Source: Rotaria socialis (Eukaryota > Rotifera > Eurotatoria > Philodinida > Philodinidae). From it: a stretch of DNA of 64,000 bases. A model generated the notes under the pieces. The model was not told the DNA's origin and did no database searches. It was given only the letters and a program-made list of their open reading frames with translations. The first letter of the stretch is position 1; every line of letters starts with the position of its first letter. Shown one piece after another: positions 1-11,679 of the stretch. The stretch is taken from positions 1 through 64,000 of the forward strand of contig CAJNYU010000651.1 of the NCBI GenBank assembly GCA_905331475.1, written 5' to 3'. The position numbers and the translations under genes are program-made.

Positions 1-1884
1 CCATAAGGGTACGCCAACAGCCGCTAATATTTTAACCATGTTAGTTTCATGATGAGAGCTTTCATTTGACATAAAAAAACTTCAATGTTTTTGCTTATCA
101 CCTGAAACACCTCCATTGTCAGTTGAAACTCTTTTTTTGTTATCATATAACAGCATGGGCCAAACCAGTCCGCGTTGTGTTCTGTATTTCATCGATTGGT
201 TTCACATTGGATTCTCAACTTGCATGCTTGTAATCGTAGCCCTTTCACACCTGATCAATAAAGAACAGCGAATGGCAATAATTTTAAAAAGACGAAAGAA
301 GCGATCGCCATTCATAACACACTGCTTTCTTGTTAAGTACATTTTTCTACCAGTAAATCGATTCATTGTCTGAATTGCATCTAGCATGCAAGAATTTATG
401 CTTTTTTTTCTTTGTATTGATGCAAGTTAAAGGTTTCTTTGGACAAATAACGTATCCGTTAGTGTTTGTGTTTGTTCTTCTTTTCCGGCAGTTGTCATCG
501 TTCTTGTTTGATTGGATCGATACCAAAGACATCCATTAAAACGAAAAGTGTTGCAAAGAAAACGATGATGAAAATAGCAATGTACGATACTAATCGAGCG
601 AATCTCTGTAGAATCGTGATCTTTGATGTTTCTCAAACACGGAGAATTTCGAGAAGTACATAAAGCACTCCAAACGTTTTTTCGTTCTCTTCTCTTGACA
701 GCCGTGAAACTTGTCTGATTCTTTCATTACAACAGTCAGATATATCTATGAACACGAGGAAATTTTTAAAGGAGAAGGGTGGATAAGACAGTTTTGCGCC
801 CCTCCCCTTCATATTTGAATTATTTCTATCAGCTATCAATCAGGGATCGTTCTTGATCATTTTTTTCAACTTTGTTTCCCGAAAATCGACATTGACGATA
901 GATTGGGGTGTTACAAGGGCAACATGTAACGAAATATTTCGTGGGTTATTATTTATTGGTTCTGGGTGAATTGATATTTCAAAATATAACGTTACGGGTT
1001 TTAATGATATTTATTTTAATAATAATATGAGCACAGACAGATAATAACACTTTGATATAATATTGATAAATGGTTATAACATGCACAATAATAATAAATG
1101 TTGAACGATAACTGTTTCACGATTCTGTATTGTAATTTCTACTTAATATTTCTAACTAACTAACTCTTTTCCTTACTATCTATACTACTACCTCTCAATA
1201 CTGCTCTGAAATTATCTAACCCCCATTTACTATATTTTCTCGTCCTTTTATACTCTCACTATTTTCTTTCTCTATTTCCTTCTATATTTCTATTTATTAC
1301 TAAAAAAGGAAATTATAAACTTAATAGAGAATAACTTAGGCCCTTTCGATTATTTCATTGATTGACATAAACTCTTAAGCTCATCCATGTCATATTTGAT
1401 ATAATGATGCACTGAGAGTATCCAGAAGATACTCGTTCCTATTATGCCCTAACCTTGCACTCATGCTTTTGTAAACATCGTAATATCTAATCGTTCTTGT
1501 CGACTACTCTAATTATCCGTATAAAGAGTAAGAAGAAATTCCATAATGGGGACACGTAGATATCTGAATCAGAAGGGGTGTATCGTTCATGAAAAGGTAC
1601 ACACGATTTTCTGAATATATGAGAATATAGATTATTGGCACACAAAACCCAAAGCCCTCACCCACCCAACCACCCACACCCTCAAGAAAGAGTACATATA
1701 TAGTTTAGTAACAGCTAAGATGCCACAGCACAAATTTCATCCTGGTTTACTTACTTAAAGGAAGTTTGGAACCAATTTGTAATAAAGAATAATCATCAAT
1801 ACTGTTAGACATTGCATTTTCTTGATGAAGAAAAATTCTGTCCGTTGATTCGTATTATATTTTTTCCGTTATCTGAATAGCGGC
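1..1884. other. Intergenic AT-rich DNA, no gene seen
   Basis: I see no convincing coding exon here. The open frames are short and have no recognisable domain. The only distinct feature is a C-rich telomere-like tract at 1656-1686, listed separately. Confidence 0.5.
1656..1686. repeat. Telomere-like C-rich tract (single arm)
   Basis: A run of CACCC/CACACC units ends in CACCCTCAAG, the same right end seen in the hairpins at 3.4, 4.9, 7.5, 22-24 and 26.7 kb. No clear matching G-rich left arm precedes it, so it is probably a decayed or half copy. Confidence 0.55.
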
Positions 1885-2010
1885 AGTGTCACATATCCAA
1901 CATTTTGAAGAAGTGCTCACATCTCTGCCGAGAGGTGCTGGATTTTCAGCGGGAGATACAGCACCCAGTGTGAGAGATGTACTTCTCCAAAATCTTGAAT
2001 GTGTGACACT
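1885..2010. repeat. 126-bp foldback element (imperfect long hairpin)
   Basis: The segment starts AGTGTCACA and ends TGTGACACT, and the arms stay similar for about 40 bp each, sharing ATTTTGRAGAAGT-like and ACATCTCT blocks. The centre has a second perfect stem, GGTGCTG/CAGCACC. It reads as a small MITE or foldback element. An expressed hairpin RNA is possible but nothing here proves transcription. It lies about 100 bp past the 3' end of the Frag1/DRAM-like gene. Confidence 0.6.
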
Positions 2011-2108
2011 ACTCATAAACCCACAATTTAATTGATAAAAGTTAATTCTCTACATTAGTTTAAATTGCACAAACCATTTTTAACTCAAGAAAATCAGGTA
2101 AATTCATT

Positions 2109-2819
2109 TTAAGTGACAAGTTCACAACTGGTCGTTTTCCTCTTGAATTGTACAGATAAACCAGAATTCTGGCTTTTCATTCTCGCTTGATTCCAAAACT
2201 GTGGTACGAAGCCAATGATATACAGAAAAGGCATCGCAGCAGCTATATATTGCGGAACGCTTTTGCTCGTTGCACCCCAGATGCTAGCACAAATGATAAG
2301 CACTATACAACAGACAAGAAACCATAGAGGCCAAAGAATATTCGAATGTTGAGGTGCATTCGATCGTCGTACAAAAAGATAGAAAGCAACAATGGTATGG
2401 AACGAGCAATACGAGGAAAGCAACCCAAACATTCCAATAGCACCAGTCAAATGAAGACGATTATTACGATCTAAACTTACGATGGCCATGATCAGAAGAA
2501 ATACACATGCAAGAAGTGATATAGCATGAATAGCGTACAGAATAGCGCGATGAATGATAGATTGAGAGTGAAACAGAAATTGCAATCGACCAATAAGAAT
2601 TAATAAAAATTGTGCGGTCAAAATGACAAAGCCAGAAACAAAATAATTATAAGCGGGACCCGTTCCAAGTACTGAAATGTGCGGCAAATTCACCCCCGAC
2701 CACGCGTTGTTTCTTAATACTTGTCTGCACACTACCAGTGTTAGAATAAATGTAATCATAACTGTGAATGGTAAAATAAGTAAAGACCAATACCAGACCA
2801 GTGTCAGAATTCGAGTCAT
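2109..2819 (-). CDS. Frag1/DRAM/Sfk1-family six-TM membrane protein
   Basis: A single open frame of 236 aa. About six hydrophobic segments are visible, near residues 6-30, 60-80, 90-112, 125-150, 160-182 and 188-210. The first loop contains an LPHISVLGTGPAYNYF-type motif followed by a Gly-Phe at the second membrane segment, as in the Frag1/DRAM/Sfk1 family (PGAP2, DRAM1/2, TMEM150). Members act in GPI-anchor remodelling, autophagy or plasma-membrane lipid organisation. The sequence does not decide between these branches. Length is usual for the family. The start at 2819 is the first ATG and no other exon is needed. It is flanked only by repeats and gene-poor DNA. Confidence 0.7.
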   Translation of the reverse strand: MTRILTLVWYWSLLILPFTVMITFILTLVVCRQVLRNNAWSGVNLPHISVLGTGPAYNYFVSGFVILTAQFLLILIGRLQFLFHSQSIIHRAILYAIHAISLLACVFLLIMAIVSLDRNNRLHLTGAIGMFGLLSSYCSFHTIVAFYLFVRRSNAPQHSNILWPLWFLVCCIVLIICASIWGATSKSVPQYIAAAMPFLYIIGFVPQFWNQARMKSQNSGLSVQFKRKTTSCELVT

Positions 2820-3915
2820 TTTAAGTTAAATAAGATAACTGCAACAAAGACTGCATACATAAAATTCACTAGAAAAAGAAGCTGTCAAATACTACATAAT
2901 GTAACTTGTATGCTTATCTTTACAATAGAACGAGAAAAATAATCCATGAACCTTTTTCTGCTCTTATTTTATCGTAGCGGTGCTCTTTTTTACCATGGTA
3001 AATTTGTTCTTCGGCGTCTTGCTTTAATAAAGAGATGATTATTTATGAGAAAAGAAAGGTATCATGCAAGGGATAAATTTTTGCTGATTCTTTCTTCAAT
3101 ATCTATGGTGCAAAGACAACACTACAACATAGTTTCTTTATCTTTACTTTGTGAGCACGTGTGTTGAATTCAAATAGCATCGTATCATGTTACAAATCAA
3201 GAAAAAGAGAAAGAAAACAATCTTCATCATATAACTTTTATCTTGTACATTATTAAGAGACATTTTACGACGGTGAATCAATTCGACAGCAGATTGACCT
3301 ATCCTTTAACGAAAAGACAAGTTAATATGTTAGTCTTGGCTCTTGTTTATTCAGCAGTCGATTGAGGGTGTGTGTGGGCATTCGTTTTCATGTCACACCC
3401 ACACTCTCAAGATAAGTACACAATTACCAGAATACAACAACAAAAAACCACTCGAAATCATGTTTTCAAAATATCAATTTCTCTGTCTCTAGTAAAATAA
3501 AATCTTAGATCTTTTATCAAAGTTTCAATAAATTTTAAAACATGTCTCACTTATTATGTGTACTAGCCTATTTTTTAATGTATCTGTCTCTCATGAACAC
3601 ACAAACTGGAGTTTTGTACGTGAGTACGTTACAATTACTATTACCTGAACAACAAAGAATACGAAAAGAACACAATTATTCGTCTTGAACTAAATTGAGA
3701 AGGGACGTTTTTTTAAATTCATGTAAAGCAAAATGGCAAATAGGCACCAGAAAAAAAAGAGAGCATTTAGCGAAAGACGAAAATAGACGATAAGATTGTT
3801 TTTCTTTTGTCGTCTGACTGGTGTAGAATTAAGAGTGATTAGAACGGAAATGGGTTTATATGAATCTCTTTATATTTTAGATACTAGAAAAGTAAAGCGT
3901 TGTGTGTAGTTAACA
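2820..3915. other. Gene-poor spacer between the Frag1-like and EEP genes
   Basis: AT-rich spacer between a minus-strand and a plus-strand gene, so it must hold both promoters. I see no TATA-type signal I would trust. It contains one telomere-like hairpin at 3362-3411. Confidence 0.45.
3362..3411. repeat. Telomere-like foldback hairpin
   Basis: Left arm TTGAGGGTGTGTGTGGG (3362-3378) and right arm CACACCCACACTCTCAA (3394-3410) are near-complementary around a short loop of about 15 bp. Ends TTGAG/CTCAA match the other copies. Confidence 0.75.
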
Positions 3916-4722
3916 ATGGCTTTCGATCTACCAGCGACTCCAGATTTTCGCGTTGGTACTGTCAATGTTCATGTATTTATTAATTCAACTGGTAATAGTA
4001 ATGTAAAAGCATTAGCATCGATTCTTGGTCCACTCAACCTTGACGTTCTCGCTGTGGAAGAAGCCAATAATAATAAAGATTGGAAATTTCTATGTGATGA
4101 GTTATCATTAACTCATACTGCATTCGGAGCAATTCATGGATCATCATACGGTAATGCCATCGCCTCTCGTCATCCGATTGTAGAGCATTATAGTCAAAGT
4201 TCATCCACGAACCCTGTCGGTGGTTATCGAGCAATGCTTCAATGTCGTTTTGGCGGTGACCATCCATTTGTTCAAAATCGAAGATTCGCAGTTACACATC
4301 TAGATCATTTGAATGAAGACGATCGATTGACACAAATCAAGGAATTTTATTCACTAAACCACAATATCAATGTACTTGCCGGTGATATGAATTCATTGAC
4401 ACAAAGCGATTATTCGGATAAATATTTTCATGAAGTCGTTGCTGGCAAACGTGAAAGATTCCGACGGGAAATGCCTCGATTCGAACTCACTCAACTATTG
4501 ACAAATACCTGGGGTTTGCAAGATGCTTTTCAATATTTAAATCCGACACTCAAAGACGAACAGGTGGCAACATGTCGATACGGAACCCGAATTGATTATA
4601 TATTTCTGCGTCCTTTGTCTAACGATGAATGGGTATTGAAAGAATGTTTCATTGTGGATACTCACCAAGCGACAGATCACAATGCTGTTGTGGCCACTTT
4701 CCAACATAAATCAAAATACTAG
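3916..4722 (+). CDS. Endonuclease/exonuclease/phosphatase (EEP) family protein
   Basis: Single-exon gene of 268 aa. Family landmarks are present in order: the metal-binding Glu in LAVEEAN (48-49), THLDH (127-131), GDMN (156-159), RIDYIF (225-230) and the terminal TDHNAVVA (253-260) holding the catalytic Asp-His. All expected catalytic positions look intact, so an active Mg-dependent phosphoesterase is likely. The substrate cannot be told, since the family covers DNases, deadenylase-like enzymes and inositol or sphingolipid phosphatases. There is no signal peptide or membrane segment. The lack of introns contrasts with most genes in the window and would fit, but does not prove, horizontal acquisition. 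Confidence 0.75.
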   Translation: MAFDLPATPDFRVGTVNVHVFINSTGNSNVKALASILGPLNLDVLAVEEANNNKDWKFLCDELSLTHTAFGAIHGSSYGNAIASRHPIVEHYSQSSSTNPVGGYRAMLQCRFGGDHPFVQNRRFAVTHLDHLNEDDRLTQIKEFYSLNHNINVLAGDMNSLTQSDYSDKYFHEVVAGKRERFRREMPRFELTQLLTNTWGLQDAFQYLNPTLKDEQVATCRYGTRIDYIFLRPLSNDEWVLKECFIVDTHQATDHNAVVATFQHKSKY

Positions 4723-4881
4723 AATATGATTGAAAATGATAGAACACTATGACGTTTATTTTGTTGCCCTATTGATAAGCATCTCTTTTGAACAGTACTA
4801 TCTAATGCGTGCAGGTGTGAGATGAGAAAGAAAGTTTCAAATAAGTTTAATAAAATTCGGAGAAGTTTCGATGGTATACTG

Positions 4882-4933
4882 CAAGGGTGTGGTTGTGGGT
4901 GTGGGTGGTATGCACACCATCCACACCATCAAG
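4882..4933. repeat. Telomere-like foldback hairpin
   Basis: The left arm is a G-rich tract CAAGGGTGTGG then TTGTGGGTGTGGGTGG. The right arm CACACCATCCACACCATCAAG follows after only a few bases. It is one of the longest G-rich arms in the set and shows the common CAAG end on the right. Confidence 0.75.
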
Positions 4934-5403
4934 AAAAGCCGCATGTATAAAATAAGTGGTCTCGTGGATATTGTAGATACGTGATACAACTCGTCGTAAC
5001 TGTTCTAAAGTACAATCTTTAAGATTTACTATTTCGACAAGTTTAGCACATTCAAACAATTTTTACTTGTACTTTTCTTGTTTAAAAATATGTTTTTGAT
5101 CGAAGTTGTTGAATAAAATATGAACATATAGTCATAAAACATTTTAGAAACAATTTTGATATACATAGCCAATTTTTTTGACAACTAACCAATTTCATTT
5201 ACTCTAACAAATTTAACACTTACTGTTTACGATCTTTCTATGCTATTCTATCATGCTTGACATGATATAATGATAATAAATTGCCGATAAGATTCGTTTC
5301 TACCTTACTTATATTGGTCACACCAGATCGTAACGGGTTGGACAAATTAATTCTTCGTCTCTTAATATGTTGTTTCAACAATCATAACATACGGTAAGAT
5401 GCC

Positions 5404-5802
5404 CCGCGAAAAGCTCTATAATTTGCACAAAACTGTTTCTTTTATAATTGTACTTTTTGTTTTCAAAATAGACAAAATTTTGAGGCCGCCAGATTTTGGA
5501 CATTATAAGTATTGATCGTACAAAATTTTTCTCTTTTTGAAAAAAAAATCCTAATAAGCTTTACAGTGAAGATTGCAGTGCTTTTCACACATCATCTTAT
5601 GGTGTATATTGTTTTTCTTCTAAGAGAGCATTTTGGCGATGAAATGATGAAATAACGAAAAATGGATCCGTTATATATATAGACAAAAAAAACTATATTT
5701 TCCTTATCATAGAAGCTGAATCGCCAAAATTTTATCCATTCTGAAAACAAAAAGAGACCCTATAAAAAGGTAATAATCTGTAAGTTGTAAAGATTTTCCC
5801 GC
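5404..5802. repeat. Foldback/MITE-like element, about 400 bp
   Basis: Left and right flanks are inverted copies. CAAAATTTT followed by an ATTYTGAAAACAAAAAG block (about 5721-5755) mirrors 5455-5490. An exact 11-bp pair ATTTTGGCGAT/ATCGCCAAAAT lies further in. The outer ends (CCCGCGAAAAGCTC... and ...GATTTTCCCGC) are also similar. No coding capacity is visible. The exact termini and target duplication are not resolved. Confidence 0.5.
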
Positions 5803-6783
5803 TGTAGCTTGTGGTATATTTTGGCTTTTAACAGCGCTCATAAAGGGATTGACAATTGCAGTGGAAACTTGTTACGCACTCGAACGAGAACGAAAAAAAT
5901 CTTATTGACATTTTATTGCCACCATATCATGTCAAGTATGATCAAATCAAATGGTATAAAAGATAGACCTTTCCCCTCTATCATACCACGTAGAAAGAGA
6001 GCACTGAATTTTTTATAAATTTCTAATGAGTTAATAACTTTTTTCCTTCATTGCATCATACAGAGAACAGAAACAAAAAAAACAATTAGTTGATATAAAT
6101 GAATAAACAAGTTAGAATTGTTCTAAGAACGAGCAGCTATCGTTTTGATATTATCCTATATTATGCGGTATACTACATTCATTATATACAAATTAAACAA
6201 TTTCAACAATATCTTCCTTCAATAATATTTTTCGATTCAGAAAATATTTCTTTCTTTAAGTTCTCTATATAATAATTGAGTTGAATCGAATAGAGAAGAT
6301 GAATATCATTTTTAAAAATTATATATTAAGATTGAGATGATTTTTTTTCTGAATTTCGCTTTTATTCAAGCATAAAAAATCTTTTTCATTTTCACATACA
6401 GAAAGGATTTAATCAATATTTCCATGACGTAACAATTGAAGATAAACCCAAAAATTCATCAAAGATGGGATCATAACCAACAGGTTTATTTTGTCTTGTC
6501 AGACGACTTCAGCAAACAATAAAATACCAATGAGCATTTTTCTCAGTTAAAAAATATCTCTTACTTATTTCCATAAGAACGTTTTTAGTAAATTGTTTTT
6601 TTCAAGAATATTCCTGATTATCAATCATTGAATCGACATAATGACCAATATAGCCCAGCGACTTTTTTTTGAAACATTGGCGTGCAATAATTTCAGCATG
6701 CTGTTGAATATAAATTTGAATTTTGTATATTCGAAATATGATTCAAAATGCAAGACATAATTGTTTTCAATTCACAGTAATTG

Positions 6784-6815
6784 TTAGCGTTAGTGATGGA
6801 TCACACTAACGCTAA
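6784..6815. repeat. Perfect 12-bp palindrome upstream of the tRNA-like gene
   Basis: TTAGCGTTAGTG (6784-6795) and CACTAACGCTAA (6804-6815) are exact inverted copies around an 8-bp spacer. They end 14 bp before the tRNA-like sequence. Confidence 0.7.
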
Positions 6816-6829
6816 ACGAAGATTAATAC

Positions 6830-6900
6830 GTTCTTCTAGTCTAACTGGTAGGACATCTGCCCGGATAGCAGAAGGTATGAGTTCGATCCCCATGAAGGTC
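6830..6900 (+). tRNA. tRNA-like sequence with Pol III signals; probable tRNA pseudogene or SINE head
   Basis: A 71-nt cloverleaf can be drawn. The acceptor pairs GTTCTTC/GAAGGTC with one mismatch and one GU pair. The D stem is GTCT/GGAC, the anticodon stem TCTGC/GCAGA is perfect, and the T stem ATGAG/CCCAT has one A-C mismatch. Box A (TAGTCTAACTGG) and box B (GTTCGATCC) fit the Pol III consensus, and a T5 run follows at once. The anticodon loop is CCGGATA, which would read GGA (serine). It lacks the near-universal U33, and there is no long variable arm as serine tRNA needs. It is therefore more likely a tRNA-derived pseudogene or SINE promoter than a working tRNA. Confidence 0.5.
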
Positions 6901-7178
6901 ATATTTTTCTTCGTTCTGTCACATAACATCAGTGACACTGCTTGTCTCTTTCGCTCTTTATATATCTCTCTTTCATTCATTATATGTTCCTTTCATTCTA
7001 TACATATTAAAGCTAACAAGATGGTGATGAAAAAGCTAGGAATAATATTGTCCAGTAGACTTACATTCATTACTTTTCATAGCGATAACATCGTTAACAG
7101 AAGGCCACTTGTCCACCTGAATGTTTTCATTATCATCAGCTTCATTACTTGATGCTATGTTTGACGTTGTAATAATCG

Positions 7179-7205
7179 ATGGGTGTGGGTGAATTTGGGC
7201 GCATG
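7179..7205. repeat. Telomere-like G-rich arm
   Basis: The tract GATGGGTGTGGGTG and trailing G-rich bases resemble the left arm of the hairpin family, with no right arm directly after. The next C-rich arm is about 290 bp downstream in the 7465-7509 copy, so the two may once have been one element split by an insertion. Confidence 0.5.
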
Positions 7206-7464
7206 TGACTATGTACTGAAAACAAATAGTACCACACTGAACCAAAAATGTTTCGTCCTCAGTGCGAAACTCATAAAAGGTTTCGAATTTACTCACTGAA
7301 CTTAAAAAGGGTTTCAAACTTTGAAACGAATTCTGAACCTTTTGAAAACGTTTCCTGGACTCTTGATAATCATTTTGAGACTATCTTCGGGTTTTACGAA
7401 ATCTTTTTGAAGACTTTGAATTCGTTTCAAAAATGGTTCTGTGTAATGCTATTTGTTTTTCCAG

Positions 7465-7509
7465 TATGGGTGTGCGTGTCGCAATAAAGACATCCACACC
7501 CACACCCTA
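7465..7509. repeat. Telomere-like foldback hairpin
   Basis: Left arm TATGGGTGTGCGTGTC (7465-7480) and right arm CATCCACACCCACACCCTA (7491-7509) are separated by a 10-bp loop. Confidence 0.7.
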
Positions 7510-8526
7510 GATCTCAGCAGTATGAAGACAAAATCTCCGAACAACTACTTTTAATTATAACAACAGAATAACTAAGCTATCTTTCTTTTTCTATGCATTC
7601 ATAACTATATCTCCTCTTCACCTTTTACTATTATTACTTTTTCGCTATATCCTCGTTTCTGCATTGTCAAACAAGTTTTACTTCTATCTAAGTTTTTAAA
7701 CTGAACTATTGTGAGTCACTATAAAAATAAACTAGACAGAAAGGTCATAAGACACAAGTGACGAGTCCTCTCTTTTGCGTTGTTTTTTTCTATTCAGAGA
7801 TTTTTATTATTAGTATTATAATAAACTTCGATGTAACCGAAAAAAAAGGACACGGAAAAGAAAAACATCTGTAATAGTTTATTATACATCATCAGAGAAA
7901 TAGTTCGACCTTGGGGACTAAACTATATTAAGCAATTCTTATAGATACTATATAGATTTGGTATATATATATATATGTGCACGTCTTAAATGACAGCAAA
8001 GGCATACATGAAAATTTCATACGAGTTTCAAACGCAATTTTCTGTTTACCATTGCTATTTTCTAGCTGCCATGGATTCAAAAAAATAAAATGCCATGCAT
8101 GCTTCATCTTGAAAATAATATTCAGGCAGTTGCATTGCAACAAGCTAAACTTATAACCAATCTTTAATTAAAATTCAAATCTATGAGAATGCATTTCGCA
8201 TTGTGCGATGTAATGAATAAATATCAATAATAAAACCATACAAGACGCAATCAAACAGCTCGCAGCATCTCTAAAACAGTAGAATGACTGGAAGAATACA
8301 TCTACAGACGTAATATGGTTGCTTTTCAAGCAGTTGCACACGAGCGCAATATTTTAACAACAAAACTATGCTTTTTTATTATTTATTTTTGATCAGTAAG
8401 AGTAGCTATTCGACTCTAGAAGCTTTAAGAGGCAACGAACATTCATTTGAGCTTCATCAAGAATAAGAGCTGCCGTTTTTAAAATCAGTCAATTCTTAAT
8501 GCACACATTTAGAACTGTTGGCCACA

Positions 8527-11475
8527 ATGAAAATTAAACTGGTAAAGAGACAACAACTTCATTCCCGTCACTATGATTATAAAAATATTGATATTTTATT
8601 TTTTCTTTGCATCAAATTCTTCTCTAGGTAAGAGTCTCAAACAACCGTGTTTATCGTACTTCGATCAAATCAGAACCATCGAATACCGTGAATGTGCCCA
8701 AAGATTCTTCATTGGATACGATGAATAGGGGCTCAAAAAGAAGCAATAAAAAATTAACATCAAGGTCAAAGATGAAAGAATATATCAAATACAAAATCGG
8801 GCCACAGTCTCATCACTCTAAGAATAGCACAAACGTCAGCAGTCATTCTCATCGGGTTCACTCTAACCAGGTATCAACAGTATACTAACTAGTGCTACTA
8901 ATCGCTTATTTCTTCTTGACGGATTGTTCCATATAATCTTTCACTCAATCTCTGAGTATTATAGTGCTGAATTTTTTTTAATAGAAGATCGCGCCGCTGA
9001 ACCCTGGTAATTCACTCAATTTGTGAAGTGCTTTACAGCGGAATGATGAATCTTGATTTACTTTATGTTTAGCACCGGAGCCGATTTTTTCTAAGATTCA
9101 CTCCTCCGATTTGCGTAATAGTGAAACACGACAATCCAGTACTATCTCGAGTGCCAAAATAAAGAAACGGTCTAAGAGGCGATTGTGCATACCTTGCTCA
9201 CCATGTTGTTGTCTTACATCCGGGTTGCTTTTGGGTGTACTTTTGGTTGCGATTGGCACAGTGCTAATGGTGATCCTGTTACCGACGACAAAGACAACCA
9301 CAAACACAACCACTAGTTAGTAGTGAACCATTTATATTGATTTTAAATTACGTTTGAAGTAATTAACATTTAATATTAAGTGTTAAGTAATTGGAATGAA
9401 CAAAATACTCTTACATTTTGATATTCGATGCGAGAAAAGTTATGTTAAAAATAGGGCAGCTCGTGGTAGGTTTTTTAAGCACTACCGAAGGAAAACATTT
9501 GCAAGAAAACAGCTTTTCAACACGATAGGCTTGGTAAAGAACGTAATTCAGAGTAGGTTCCCTACATCGTTTAAAAAGAGCAGCGCGATGCAACTATTGA
9601 TGACCGTGTTACTCGATAAAACAGAAGTTAGTGGTGTGAAATATCACAATGTACCCTAGGATGTGTTGAAGAATAATCTGGTTCTCCAATCAAAGACAGT
9701 CAACGCTTTTAAGTACAAGAAAAAAATGAACGAAAATTTCTTTCAATCTCAATTATTTTGATACCTAAGCGCAATAGTTACTGATAATCGGGTCTTTATC
9801 GTATCCAATCAAAGTTTCTCAGCATCGCAAATGTGCAGATAGTTTCTGCTTCGGTATTTCCCCCAGGCTTTTATTGTTGCAGGAAACCATTTTTCCTTAA
9901 CAATGCTTGGTTTAGTATTGATCACTCTTATGAGTACCTTAACAGTAATGTTAATCAAAAATGGGACTTCATCAGTTTAATATAAATGTGAAACGATGAA
10001 CACTCGATATTATTTTAACTGACACAACTTAATTAAAACTATTAATTAAAAACCATTATATAAAATACTGCAATAGAACTCTATATTCAATTCACTTACA
10101 AGAGAATTCATTAACATGTTGATTCCTGTTTTTCCCAGGTTTTCACTATCAAAATAAAAAAAAGAGGCTCTCTTAAATAGGATTCAGTTTTACTTTAATA
10201 CCTATACTGTCGTTTATTTGTTCTACACTTTTAGCAACGACTGTAACCTTAGTCATCGCTTTCTGGCCATTCGACAACAATACTCTCGATCTATATGGTG
10301 CCTATGATGGTACTCTTATAGGAAATGGAAGCTATACGACCAGCTTTCTTGGATACGGCGCTGCACTTAATCTTGTTCAGTCCTCTTCTCAATTTGTCTC
10401 CATCGCATCGAGTCAACTGCTTTTGAATTCGCGCAGTTTCACAATCGAAGCATGGATCTATCTAAGAGGTTCTGCAGTTACCGACTACGGAATATTCGGT
10501 CAGTGTCCATCAACTAGTGCCAACTTATGCTTTGATTTCATGACTCGAAGTAACAGACTATACTGTGCAATCTACAACAATAGTGTACAAGGTGGAAGTA
10601 CACTGACACTCAACACGTGGTATCATGTTGCTTGTGTCTATGATGCCAGTACTCAGACACAATCTGTGTGGCTCAATGGAGTCGTGGATGGCTCCAGTTC
10701 GGCGAGTGCCTATCAGGATACATCGGGTACAACAACCATTGGTGCTATTTATAATTCGAGTAGTACGGTGTGTTTGAACGGTTACATTGATCAAGTACGA
10801 TATGAGACCATAGCAAAAACTGCTTCTGAAATTTTGGATGATGCTACACTATATGTTTATTATTCTTTCGATAGTAGTTCTCTGATTGATAATGGTCCTA
10901 ATGGTATTAATGGAACTTCGTTTGGAAATTTGATGTTCACAGCTGGGAGAGTGAATGAAGCTGCTCAATTTAGTGCTGGTGCTTATATTTCTTACACATA
11001 CACTCCATTTTACTTTTTGGGTATCCTTAATCACCCTTTTAGTATATCATTATGGGCAAAACCGATGGGAAGCTATAGAGCATCTACGTTAGTTTTTGTA
11101 GATAAAGGAGCAAGTTGGTGTATGCACTTTTTAGTGATGACTTCTACTGGGCTTTTAAGTGCGAATTTATGGAACGGTGGTAATGTAGGAGTAAACGGTC
11201 CCATACTTCCATTGAACAGTTGGACGCACATTGGATATACGTACAGTACCACTAATGGTATTCAACTGTATATAAATAGTACTTTATATGCAACAAGTGG
11301 TAGCATTACTTTTTCAGCCTCTGGCGTTCCAATGTATATGGTATTGGGTGGCGATGGTGGTTACACGACCTGTTCTCCATATTACGGGGGTAACTTTACT
11401 GGCGCTTTGGATGAATTTTATTTGTATAGCCGTGAACTGTCAGCATCAGAAATGCAGACATTGTCGAATCCATAA
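8527..11475 (+). CDS. Single-pass membrane protein with two extracellular LamG-like domains
   Basis: Five exons join in phase: 8527-8541, 8628-8870, 8985-9006, 9073-9315 and 10235-11475, giving 587 aa. The first exon (5 codons) is the least certain. Residues 1-130 are polar and basic. A KKRSKRR cluster and a Cys-rich patch precede one membrane helix (about 141-163), then a short Thr-rich linker. The basic side faces the cytosol, which suggests type II topology. Residues about 183-375 and 376-585 are two concanavalin/LamG jelly-roll domains (AFWPFDNNT, FTIEAWIYL, WYHVACVYD; then FSISLWAKP, WTHIGYTYS, GALDEFYLYSREL). A role in surface carbohydrate or protein binding is inferred. The 919-bp fourth intron is unusually long and holds no recognised gene. 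Confidence 0.8.
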
Positions 11476-11627
11476 ACTTGAACTGCAAAGCTGGTGGTTG
11501 ATTATGATTTTAACCATGACACTCGGATGCTTTGAATTGCTGGGCATTGTTCAGGACACGTAAAGTGTTTTTACTACCAATATTTAATTAAACGAAATTT
11601 TGTTTTGAAAGAAAAGCATGTTTTTAA

Positions 11628-11672
11628 GGGTGTAGGTTTTGTGTGAGGGTGTCGGTGTGGGTACGGGTACGG
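11628..11672. repeat. Telomere-like G-rich tract
   Basis: GGGTGTAGG, GAGGGTGTCGGTGTGGG and GTACGGGTACGG units run together just before the GC-rich MITE at 11680. There is no C-rich partner, so only the G-rich half is present. Confidence 0.55.
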
Positions 11673-11679
11673 ATATGAG

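Larger units (their letters stand above)
4723..6782. other. Gene-poor AT-rich region with foldback repeats
   Basis: No gene is supported. It contains a telomere-like hairpin (4882-4933) and a foldback element of about 400 bp (5404-5802). The remainder is AT-rich sequence without recognisable structure. Confidence 0.45.
6901..8526. other. Gene-poor region with repeats
   Basis: No supported gene. Two telomere-like tracts (7179-7205 and 7465-7509) frame about 260 bp of sequence full of GTTTC/GAAAC words, which looks like a decayed palindromic repeat. The stretch 7510-8526 holds nothing I can identify. Confidence 0.4.

Noticed and set aside
7248-7487. Open frame rich in Phe and Glu between two telomere-like tracts as a gene
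   Set aside because: It is built from repeated GTTTC/GAAAC words and looks like palindromic repeat sequence, with no splice context.
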